Positions 16,634-24,081 of a DNA stretch of 64,000 nt are shown piece by piece. The position numbers and the translations under genes are program-made. How positions within the stretch are numbered: the first letter of the stretch is position 1; every line of letters begins with the position of its first letter. This stretch comes from Thauera sp. JM12B12 (GTDB taxonomy: Bacteria; Pseudomonadota; Gammaproteobacteria; Burkholderiales; Rhodocyclaceae). A model generated the notes under the pieces. The model did no database searches and was not told where the DNA came from. It saw only the letters and a program-made list of their open reading frames with translations. The DNA lies in NCBI RefSeq assembly GCF_039614725.1, contig NZ_CP154859.1, positions 868,001 through 932,000 on the forward strand. Direction: 5' to 3'.

Positions 16634-18490
16634 ATGACCGCCGCGCGCATCACCCCCGCCGAACTCAACCAGAAGCTGGCCGACCTCTCCGTGCCCGAGA
16701 GTGCGCTCGCGGATTACTTCATCGTCGATGACGCGCAGTCGGGGCTCTTCCACCCGAAGCTGCAGCTCAACCCCGACACCGTCGCGCTGCCCGCCGACCC
16801 CGCCGAGGCGCGCGCGCGCAGCGAGGCGGCGATGAACTTCGCCAACGGCATCGCGCGCATGCGCCGGCGCGTGCGCTTCGACCGCATGCTCGCCGATGGC
16901 TACAAGGGGCCGGTGCTGGTGTCCGAGGGCGACTCCTGGTTCCAGTACCCGATCAAGCTCGAGGACACCATCGACCACCTGTACGCGAAGGGCTTCGCGG
17001 TGCGCAGCCTGGACGCGGCCGGCGACACGCTCGAGAACATGCTCAAGGATCACGAGTACGTCGACGCGATCGGCGAGAGCAAGGCCTCGATCTTCCTGCT
17101 CTCGGCGGGCGGCAACGACGCGCTCGGCGGCGGCAACCTGCGCGCCCACCTGCGCGATTTCGACCCCGCGCTGTCGCCCGCCGCGCACGTGCTGCCGAGT
17201 TTCGAGCAACTGCTCGACCATGCGCTGGCGATGTACGAGCGCGTGCTGCGCGACGTCGAGGCGCTGCCCGGCGTGGTGACGATCTGCCACGGCTACGACT
17301 ACGTGATTCCCAACGCCGGCAAGTGGCTGGGCAAGCCGATGCTCGCGCGCGGCATCAAGGACGGCGCGGTGCAGCGCGGCATCGCCGCGCACATGATCGA
17401 CCGCTTCAACGAGCGCCTGCGCCAGCTCGTCGCCCGCTTCGGCGTGCGCGCGATCCATGTCGATGCGCGCGGCGCGGTGGGCAACACGCTCGCGGTCTGG
17501 CACGACGAGCTGCATCCGAAGAACCCCGGCTACGGCCGCGTCGCCGACCGCTTCGAGAAGGCCATCCAGGCGGTCGCCGGACGCACGCAGGCGCCGCGTA
17601 GCCGCGGCACCGGCAAGAAGGCGGCCGCGCCGGCCGCTGCGCCCGCCCGCCGCGGCTGGTCGGTGCACATCGGCCTCAACAAGGTCGATGCCGGGCACTA
17701 CGGCGGCGACGCCGAGCTCTTCGGCTGCCACTTCGACGCCGAGGACATGGAGCGCATCGCGGGCGAGCGCGGCTTCGAGCAGCGCACCGTGCTGCTCGAC
17801 GAGCAGGCCACGCGCGAGGCGGTGAAGAAGGCGCTCACCGCCGCCGCAGCCAAGCTCAAGGCCGGCGACGTGTTCCTGCTCACCTACGCCGGCCACGGCA
17901 GCCAGGTGCCCGACTTCAACGCCGACGAGGACGACGGCGCCGACGAGACCCTGTGCCTCTACGACGGCATGCTGATCGACGACGAGCTCTACGAGCTGTG
18001 GTCGAAGTTCGCCGACGACGTGCGCATCGTGATGATCTCCGACAGCTGCCACAGCGGGACGGTGTCGCGCGCCGGGCGCACCGGCCAGCCCGCCGCCGGC
18101 GGCGCCGCGCCCGCCGTGCGCACCCGCCTGCTGCCGCTGTCGCTGGCAATGAAGACCTTCCGCACCCATCGCGACTTCTACACCGCGCTCGGACGCCAGC
18201 ATCGCGGCCCGGACGAGCGCATCCTGACGCGCGAGCTCGACATGCCCTTGCGCTGCCCGGTGCTGTTGCTCGCGGGCTGCCAGGACAATCAGGAATCGCA
18301 GGACGGCGTCGGCAACGGCCGCTTCACCCAGGAGCTGCTGCGGGTGTGGGACGAGGGGCGCTACGACGGCGACTGGGAGACGATGGTGCGGCGCATCGTC
18401 GCCAACATGCCACCCAGCCAGACGCCGCGCCTGACGCTGATCGGACGCAGCCCGGAGACGCTGGCAGCGGAGCGGCCGTTCAGCATCTGA
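16634..18490 (+). CDS. SGNH hydrolase - metacaspase fusion protein
   Basis: A 618-residue protein with two enzyme domains. Residues 90-315 form an SGNH/GDSL hydrolase: SEGDSW (nucleophile Ser101), SAGGND (Asn161) and the DELHP block (Asp291/His294). After an alanine-rich linker (320-342), residues 343-618 are a caspase-like peptidase: TYAGHGSQVPD places the catalytic histidine at 421 and ISDSCHSG the cysteine at 472, as in metacaspases, with an acidic loop (NADEDDGADE) that could bind calcium. No signal peptide or membrane helix is seen. The ATG at 16634 follows AGGAGAC. It converges with the ankyrin gene ending at 18500. The substrate of either domain is unknown. Confidence 0.88.
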   Translation: MTAARITPAELNQKLADLSVPESALADYFIVDDAQSGLFHPKLQLNPDTVALPADPAEARARSEAAMNFANGIARMRRRVRFDRMLADGYKGPVLVSEGDSWFQYPIKLEDTIDHLYAKGFAVRSLDAAGDTLENMLKDHEYVDAIGESKASIFLLSAGGNDALGGGNLRAHLRDFDPALSPAAHVLPSFEQLLDHALAMYERVLRDVEALPGVVTICHGYDYVIPNAGKWLGKPMLARGIKDGAVQRGIAAHMIDRFNERLRQLVARFGVRAIHVDARGAVGNTLAVWHDELHPKNPGYGRVADRFEKAIQAVAGRTQAPRSRGTGKKAAAPAAAPARRGWSVHIGLNKVDAGHYGGDAELFGCHFDAEDMERIAGERGFEQRTVLLDEQATREAVKKALTAAAAKLKAGDVFLLTYAGHGSQVPDFNADEDDGADETLCLYDGMLIDDELYELWSKFADDVRIVMISDSCHSGTVSRAGRTGQPAAGGAAPAVRTRLLPLSLAMKTFRTHRDFYTALGRQHRGPDERILTRELDMPLRCPVLLLAGCQDNQESQDGVGNGRFTQELLRVWDEGRYDGDWETMVRRIVANMPPSQTPRLTLIGRSPETLAAERPFSI

Positions 18491-18499
18491 GCACGCCGC

Positions 18500-19498
18500 T
18501 CAGGCTTGCGGTTCGTCGCGCTGCAGGGGGGCGTCGCCGCGCCGCTCCATGCGGACGGCGATCGCGATGCGCTCGCGGATGCGCGGATCGCGCGCCCGCG
18601 CGGCGATCTCGGCGAGCGTCGTGCCGTTCTGCATGGTGACGGCGGTCGATGCACCGGCATCGAGCAAGTGGTTGATGATCTGCCAGTGGCCGTTGGCGAC
18701 GGCCTTGAGCAAGGCGGTGGAGCCGTCGGTGGCGACCAGGTTCACCCGCGCCTTGTGCTGCAGCAGCAGCGCGACGAGCTCGCCATGGCCGCGCGCGGCG
18801 GCCTGCAGCAGCGGGGTGATGCCCGCGAGGCTGGTGGCGTTGACCTCGGCGCCCTTGCGCAGCAGCAGCGCCGCCACCCTCAGGAAGCCGTTTACGGTTC
18901 CCCAGTGCAGCGGCGTGTAACCGTCCGCGTCCTGCGCGTGCACGCTCGCGCCGAGCTTGATGAGCTCGAGCGCGAGGGTCTCGCGGCCGTTGAAGGAGGC
19001 GACCATCAGCGGCGTCCATTCGCGGCTGTCGCGCGCGTTGACGTCGAAGCCCGCATGCAGGAAGAGTCGTGCCACGTGCTCGTCGCCCGACTCGACCGCG
19101 CGCACGAAGCCCGCCATCGTGCGCGGGATGTTGAGGCGTTCCAGCTCGGCCACGGCGCGCTCGAAGTCCCAGGGGTCGGATGCTGGCGCGCTGGCGGCTG
19201 CGGCGTGCTCCTGCTCCTGGGGCTTGATCGGGCCGATGCGGTCGTAGGCCAGGCTCAGGGCAAGGATCTCGGCCCCGACCTCGGGCGGGAAGCCACGCCG
19301 CCCGGGACGCTTGGAGACCATCAGCTCGGAGAAGTACTCGGTGAGCGCCTCGGGGTCGTTCCACAAGGCGTCGAGCTGGCGTACGACGTGGGGAAAGCCT
19401 TCGGCCAGCTTGTGCGGGAATTTCTCCGCATGCGTCGAGGCGAGCAGGAAAGAGAGGGGGGCTGGTGTATCGCTCATGTGCTCGGCGAGCGGCCGCAC
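18500..19498 (-). CDS. Ankyrin-repeat protein
   Basis: A 332-residue cytoplasmic protein with an N-terminal helical region (residues 1-125, including LNDPEAL-like and RPGRRGFPPEVG segments) and at least five ankyrin repeats between about 130 and 300, each with the GxTPLHxA-type turn (EWTPLMVASFNG, GYTPLHWGTVNG, GITPLLQAAARG, GSTALLKAVANG). Such repeats bind partner proteins. A GTG start at 19498 with GGAGGG six bases upstream is preferred; an ATG at 19477 would remove seven residues. It converges with the metacaspase fusion, with nine bases between stops. A functional link between the two is possible because ankyrin proteins can accompany proteases, but the convergent orientation gives no operon evidence. 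Confidence 0.8.
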   Translation of the reverse strand: MRPLAEHMSDTPAPLSFLLASTHAEKFPHKLAEGFPHVVRQLDALWNDPEALTEYFSELMVSKRPGRRGFPPEVGAEILALSLAYDRIGPIKPQEQEHAAAASAPASDPWDFERAVAELERLNIPRTMAGFVRAVESGDEHVARLFLHAGFDVNARDSREWTPLMVASFNGRETLALELIKLGASVHAQDADGYTPLHWGTVNGFLRVAALLLRKGAEVNATSLAGITPLLQAAARGHGELVALLLQHKARVNLVATDGSTALLKAVANGHWQIINHLLDAGASTAVTMQNGTTLAEIAARARDPRIRERIAIAVRMERRGDAPLQRDEPQA

Positions 19499-19537
19499 CG
19501 CTCGCCCTCCATCATCGGCGGGCGCCCGCAGGGGCGC

Positions 19538-19843
19538 TCAGGACAGCGGGGCGCGATCGATCCGCGACAGCGGCAGGTTGACCTCGAACAGCTTGGCATT
19601 GACCGCGGCGATGCCGAAGCCGAGCAGGCGCGCGCGGTGCATGGCGAGGTAGGCCTCGGCGCTGGCGCGGTCGGCGAACAGGTAGATGCCCCCGGCCTCG
19701 CCGGCCTCGCGGTTCTCGGTCCAGATCTTCCACTGCAGGCCGGGCTCGGCGGCGATCGAGGTGGCGAGCGCCTCCATGCCGGCGGCCATGTCCTCGCCCC
19801 AGGGGCCGGAGAAGGGGAAGTCGATCTGCAGCAGTACCGCCAT
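19538..19843 (-). CDS. YdhR-like antibiotic-biosynthesis-type monooxygenase
   Basis: A 101-residue protein with a single ferredoxin-like alpha/beta domain: LLQIDFPFSGPWGEDM, GLQWKIWTENREAGEAGGIYLF and AEAYLAMHRARLLGFGI. The EAGGIYLF strand and the length match the YdhR family of small dimeric mono-oxygenase-fold proteins. No cofactor is needed by some relatives; the substrate is not known. The ATG at 19843 has GGAG eight bases upstream. It lies just upstream of the ankyrin gene on the same strand (39-base gap) and could be co-transcribed with it. Confidence 0.75.
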   Translation of the reverse strand: MAVLLQIDFPFSGPWGEDMAAGMEALATSIAAEPGLQWKIWTENREAGEAGGIYLFADRASAEAYLAMHRARLLGFGIAAVNAKLFEVNLPLSRIDRAPLS

Positions 19844-19951
19844 GTTGGTCTCCAGGGAGTGAGGTCTGCGCCGCAGCCCGGGATCCGGCGGGCGAGCGGC
19901 CGTTTCAGTCTAGCAGCTCGATCGATCGCTGCAGCGGGAGCGGCGCGGCGT

Positions 19952-20785
19952 TCAGGTGGTGAAGAAGCGCTCGCTCAGCTCTTCCAGGCCGAGGCTGTGC
20001 AGCAACGCGGCGACGCGCTCGGCGGCGCGCCGGCGCGGGCGGTCGGGCTGGTGGCGGGCGATGATGAGCTCGTTCTTCATCGAGTGCTCCCAGCCCACGA
20101 GCTCGGTCACGGTGACCTCGTAGCCGTGGGCCTCGAGCTGCAGGCAGCGCAGCACGTTGGTGACGTGGCTGCCGAACTCGCGGGTGTGGATCGGGTGGCG
20201 CCACAGCTCGGCGAGCGGCTCGCGCAGCGCCTGCTGCTTGTGCTTGCGCAGCACCGCCGCGACCTCCGCCTGGCAGCAGGGCACCAGCACGATCGCGCGC
20301 GCGCCCTTCTTCAGCGCGAAGCGGATGGCGTCGTCGGTGGCGGTGTTGCAGGCGTGCAGCGCGGTGACGATGTCGATGCGCGCGGGCAGGCGGTCGGAGC
20401 TGATCGAGTCGGCGACCGAGAGGTTCTGGAAGCGCATGCCGGCGGAAAAGCCCAGCTTGTCGGCGAGCCGGCGCGAGCTCATCACCAGCTCGTCGCGGGT
20501 CTCGATGCCGTGGATGCGGCCGGCGGGCGCGCGCGTCTTGAAGAACAGGTCGTGGAGGATGAAGCCGAGGTAGGACTTGCCGGCACCGTGGTCGACGAGC
20601 TCGATGTCCGGGTGCTCGGCGAGCGCAGCCTCGAGCAGCGGCTCGATGAACTGGTACAGGTGATAGACCTGCTTCAACTTGCGCCGGCTGTCCTGGTTGA
20701 GCTTGCCGTCGCGGGTCAGGATGTGAAGCTGCTTGAGCAACTCGATCGATTGCCCGGGGCGGATTTCGGGATGTGGGGCGTTCAT
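19952..20785 (-). CDS. SAM-dependent methyltransferase, METTL25/Methyltransf_32-like
   Basis: A 277-residue class I methyltransferase. The SAM-binding loop is VDHGAGKSYLGFILHD at about residues 64-79, the acidic strand-two contact is in IHGIETRDEL, and the later motifs ALHACNTATDDAI and VLVPCCQAEV match the PF13679-type family that includes METTL25 proteins. In bacteria these are conserved hypotheticals, probably acting on RNA or protein; the substrate is unknown. The leading region (KLNQDSRRKLKQVYHLYQF) is a charged helix that could contact nucleic acid. The gene stands alone on the reverse strand, divergent from the lipoprotein/TIR pair. Confidence 0.8.
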   Translation of the reverse strand: MNAPHPEIRPGQSIELLKQLHILTRDGKLNQDSRRKLKQVYHLYQFIEPLLEAALAEHPDIELVDHGAGKSYLGFILHDLFFKTRAPAGRIHGIETRDELVMSSRRLADKLGFSAGMRFQNLSVADSISSDRLPARIDIVTALHACNTATDDAIRFALKKGARAIVLVPCCQAEVAAVLRKHKQQALREPLAELWRHPIHTREFGSHVTNVLRCLQLEAHGYEVTVTELVGWEHSMKNELIIARHQPDRPRRRAAERVAALLHSLGLEELSERFFTT

Positions 20786-20978
20786 GGCGTGGCACGGGCC
20801 GGAAAGGCGGGAAGGGCGCCAATGTACTCCCCGCGCAGGGCGTCACCAAGCCCGGGCGCTGCGCCACGGCGCAGCCCTGACGTGCGATCGGGGTCATACT
20901 ATGGCCGGGATTGACGGCAGGGCGCGGGCGTCCGGTGCGGCGCGCACCCGCGTGCAGTGAAGTTCGGGAGGGGCGGAG

Positions 20979-21827
20979 ATGAGAAGCTGGATCCAGGAGC
21001 GGGCGGGACGTTTGCTGCTGTGCGTGCTAGTGCTGATGGGCGCGGCAGGCTGCCACAAGGCGGAGCCGCCGGTCGGCAGCGCGCCGCCGGACAACCCACC
21101 GGTCACGGCGGAGCCGCCGCCGGCTCCGGCGCCCGCTCCCGTGCAACCCGCGCCACCGCCACCTCCACCCCCGTCGCCCGTGCTGCCGCCGCCGTCCGCC
21201 AACGGTGGCGACCGCCCGGTCGCCTCGGCGCTGCCGGACTTTCCCTGGCCGCCGCCGCGCTATTCCGCCTTCGAGGTGCTCGCGCGCGACTGGCTCGCGC
21301 CCGGGGCGGACGCGCGCCTGGGCGCCGCCGCAGCGCGCCTCGAGGCCGCCTTCGACGCCGCCGGCTACGTCGAGCGCAGCTACTATCGCGTGCCGGGCGG
21401 CTTCGCCCTCGCCTCGCGCGCCGAGCAGATCCACGCCGACGCCAGCCCCTACCCGGCCCCCGAGCGCTGGAGCGTCGACCCCGAGGGTGCCGGCAGGAGC
21501 TTCGCCGACCGGCTGCGCGCGCTGTTCAACGCGCCGCCGGGGCATTACCGGGTGATCGTGTTCGTCGTCACCGACCAGGACTTCGCCGCCGCGCCGCGCT
21601 CGGCCCCCGAGGCCGAGGCGCGCGCCTGGGTGAGCGGCGGCGGCCTGCGCCTGCCGTCCGCGATCGCCGCGCAGCCTTTCACCGCCGCGCACTACGCCAG
21701 CGCGCTGATCTACGAGTTCGAGCGCCGCAGCGAGCGCGCACCGGCCGACGTGCGCGTGCCGAGCGCCGCGCCCGGCCGGGTGCATCTGGAAAAGGGCGGC
21801 CTGTGGCAGGCGCTGGCGGCGAACTGA
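20979..21827 (+). CDS. Lipoprotein with proline-rich linker, operon partner of membrane TIR protein
   Basis: A 282-residue predicted lipoprotein. The signal sequence ends in LMGAAGC (lipobox, Cys25), followed by a 50-residue linker rich in proline and alanine (PPPAPAPAPVQPAPPPPPPP) that would span part of the periplasm, and a globular domain from about 85 to the C-terminus (FEVLARDWLAPGADARLG, then YYRVPGGFALASRAEQI and YRVIVFVVTDQDF). I do not recognise the C-terminal family. Its stop is followed after one base by the ATG of the TIR-domain gene, so the products are almost certainly made together. The likely location is the outer or inner membrane facing the periplasm. Confidence 0.75.
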   Translation: MRSWIQERAGRLLLCVLVLMGAAGCHKAEPPVGSAPPDNPPVTAEPPPAPAPAPVQPAPPPPPPPSPVLPPPSANGGDRPVASALPDFPWPPPRYSAFEVLARDWLAPGADARLGAAAARLEAAFDAAGYVERSYYRVPGGFALASRAEQIHADASPYPAPERWSVDPEGAGRSFADRLRALFNAPPGHYRVIVFVVTDQDFAAAPRSAPEAEARAWVSGGGLRLPSAIAAQPFTAAHYASALIYEFERRSERAPADVRVPSAAPGRVHLEKGGLWQALAAN

Positions 21828-21828
21828 G

Positions 21829-22719
21829 ATGCTGAGCGAGGACGATTTTCACCGCCTTGCCGCGGTGCGCAGGCTGGGCCTGGTGTCGATGCTGCTGGCG
21901 GTGGCCTGCCTGCTCGGCACCGCCGGGGCGCTGATGCTGCTGCCCTACGCCGGCGCGGCCGGGCAGGCGATCGTGGGTGGGGCCGGCCTGGCGGTGGCCG
22001 GCGTGGCCTTCGCGTTCGGACGCATGATCAGTCTGCGCCGGCCGGGCGCGCGCCGCGTCGGCTTCGCGGCGGTCGGGCTGGCGGCCGCGTCGGCGGTGCT
22101 GTTCGCCCTGCTCGCGGTGGCGAGGCCGGAGGCGGCGGGCTACTTCCTGGCCTGGCTGGTGGTCCACCTCGCCTACGCGGGTTTTGCGCTCCATCGCCTG
22201 GTGCGCTGGCCGAGCGGCGAGCTCGCCGACGAGCCGCCGGTCGCGCTCGGCATCTTCATCTCCTACCGGCGCGACGACAGCCGCGAGACGGTGGGGCGGC
22301 TGCATGACGCGCTCAGTCGCGGTTTCGATCCCGCGCGCATCTTCCTCGACGTCGCCGGCCAGGTGCCCGGCGAGGATTACCGCAGCGTGATCGGTCGCGC
22401 ACTCGACGCCGCCGAGGTGGTGCTGGTCGTCATCGGCCCGCGCTGGCTCGACATCACCGATGCGCAGGGTCGGCGCCGCCTGGACGACCCCGAGGACATG
22501 GTGCGGATCGAGGTCGAGTCGGCCCTGCAGCGCGGCAAGCAGGTGATCCCGGTGCTGGTGCAGGGCGCGGCGATGCCGGCCGACGAGGCGCTGCCCGCCG
22601 CGCTGGCGCCGCTCGCCTTTCGCATGGCTTCGCCGCTGCGTCCCGACCCCGACTTCCGCGCCGACCTGCTGCGCCTGGTCGACGCCCTGCGCACGCATGC
22701 GGAAGGCCATGCCGACTGA
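21829..22719 (+). CDS. Membrane-anchored TIR-domain protein
   Basis: A 296-residue protein with four predicted membrane helices (about 18-40, 46-64, 78-98 and 103-123) and a cytoplasmic TIR domain from about 139 to 288: GIFISYRRDD at 141-150, RIFLDVAGQVPGEDY, VLVVIGPRWLDITD and EDMVRIEVESAL near 222-233, where the acidic catalytic residue of TIR NADases is expected (Glu228 or Glu230). The domain is similar to the one in the gene at 7137 (shared SYRRDD, IGPxWxDxTDxQGRRRLD). Membrane-TIR proteins are used in some bacterial defence systems; that role is inference here. It begins one base after the lipoprotein stop. Confidence 0.85.
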   Translation: MLSEDDFHRLAAVRRLGLVSMLLAVACLLGTAGALMLLPYAGAAGQAIVGGAGLAVAGVAFAFGRMISLRRPGARRVGFAAVGLAAASAVLFALLAVARPEAAGYFLAWLVVHLAYAGFALHRLVRWPSGELADEPPVALGIFISYRRDDSRETVGRLHDALSRGFDPARIFLDVAGQVPGEDYRSVIGRALDAAEVVLVVIGPRWLDITDAQGRRRLDDPEDMVRIEVESALQRGKQVIPVLVQGAAMPADEALPAALAPLAFRMASPLRPDPDFRADLLRLVDALRTHAEGHAD

Positions 22720-22756
22720 ACTGCGCCCCGCCGGTGCGGGCGAACAAAGGAGAAAG

Positions 22757-24010
22757 ATGGTTCAGGCAACACACCCTGGCACGGACGCAAGTGCCGCCGG
22801 GCGGGCGGGGATCCCGCCAGCCTTCATCGTGATCATCGCCGGCATGGTGGCCGCGCTCCACATCGGCAAGATCCCGCCCGCGCTCCCGGTGCTGCGCGAC
22901 GCGCTCGGCGTCAGCCTGGTCGAGGCCGGCTTCCTGCTGTCGATGGTGCAGATGGCGGGCATGCTCGGCGGCGTGTTCATCGGTCTGGCGGCGGACGGCT
23001 TCGGCCTGCGCCGCAGCATGCTGCTGGGCCAGTTCGTGCTCGCCTCCGCCAGCCTCGCTGGCGCCTGGGCGACGCAGCCGGGCGAACTGCTCGTCTTGCG
23101 CGCGCTCGAGGGCCTCGGTTTCCTGCTCGTGGTGCTGCCGGTGCCGAGTCTGATCCGCCAGCTCGTGCCGCCGAGCCGGCTGGCGCTGCACCTGGGCTTG
23201 TGGGGCACCTACATGGCCACCGGCACCTCGCTGGTGCTGGCCGGCGGACCGCTGCTGATGAGCGCGATCGGCTGGCAGGGGCTGTGGGGCGCGTTGGCGG
23301 TGGTGTCGGCCGCGGTGGCGGCGTGGCTGTTCCTGCGCGTGCCGTCGGACCGTGCGCGGCGCGCCGCGGCGAGTGCCGGCGCGCCGGCCGGGGCCGCCCC
23401 AGCTGCACGCGCGCAGGCGGTCGCGCGCCTGCGCGCCACGCTGGGCAGCCCGGGGCCGTGGCGGGTGGCGATCAGCTTCTCGATGTATTCCAGCCAGTGG
23501 CTGGCGGTGATCGGCTTCCTGCCGTCGATCTATGCCCAGGCCGGGCTGTCGGGCCAGGTGGCGGGCCTGCTGACCGCCTTCGCCTGCCTGGTGAACGTCA
23601 CCGGCAACCTTGCCGCCGGCCGCCTGCTGCACCGCGGGGTGTGCGCCCGCCACCTGCTCTATGCCGGTTTCGTGGCGATGGCGGTCACCGCCTTCGTCGC
23701 CTTCAGCCCCGTCACCGCCGAGGCGCCGGTCGCGCGCTACCTGGCGGTGGTGCTGTTCTCGGCGCTCGGCGGCCTGATCCCGGCCACCCTGTTCGCGCTC
23801 GCGGTGCATGTGGCGCCCAGCGAACACACGGTGTCGACCACCGTGGGCTGGATGCAGCAGTGCTCGTCGGCCGGCCAGTTTCTCGGCCCGCCGCTGGTGG
23901 CCTGGGTGGCGGGGGCCGCCGGCGGCTGGCAGTGGACCTGGGTGATCACCGGGCTCGCCTGCGTCGTCGGCCTCGTGCTGTCGAGCCGGACGCGCTACCA
24001 GCGCGCCTGA
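22757..24010 (+). CDS. Major facilitator superfamily transporter (CynX/NreB-like)
   Basis: A 417-residue transporter with about twelve membrane helices. Motif A-like LAADGFGLRRSMLLG follows helix two (residues about 74-90), and the two halves are separated by a basic, alanine-rich loop (DRARRAAASAGAPAGAAPAA). The C-terminal half carries GNLAAGRLLHRGV. The start ATG at 22757 has AAAGGAG upstream and is preferred to one inside the TIR gene. The overall pattern (helix two onward, LPVLRDALGVSLVEAGFLLS) is that of cyanate/nitrate-type or CynX-related carriers. The substrate cannot be named. It lies between the TIR pair and the arsenosugar region and could serve either or neither. Confidence 0.85.
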   Translation: MVQATHPGTDASAAGRAGIPPAFIVIIAGMVAALHIGKIPPALPVLRDALGVSLVEAGFLLSMVQMAGMLGGVFIGLAADGFGLRRSMLLGQFVLASASLAGAWATQPGELLVLRALEGLGFLLVVLPVPSLIRQLVPPSRLALHLGLWGTYMATGTSLVLAGGPLLMSAIGWQGLWGALAVVSAAVAAWLFLRVPSDRARRAAASAGAPAGAAPAARAQAVARLRATLGSPGPWRVAISFSMYSSQWLAVIGFLPSIYAQAGLSGQVAGLLTAFACLVNVTGNLAAGRLLHRGVCARHLLYAGFVAMAVTAFVAFSPVTAEAPVARYLAVVLFSALGGLIPATLFALAVHVAPSEHTVSTTVGWMQQCSSAGQFLGPPLVAWVAGAAGGWQWTWVITGLACVVGLVLSSRTRYQRA

Positions 24011-24081
24011 GCCGGCGGCACCCGCGCTTCGGGGATGCGTGGCGGCCATGCGCCCCGCGCGGCGCAGCCTGCCGCGCGCCA

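Noticed and set aside
13411..16668. Long reverse-strand reading frame of about 1085 codons
   Set aside because: It is the antisense shadow of the histidine kinase gene; its translation is rich in arginine and histidine with no domain, as expected from GC-rich codon structure.
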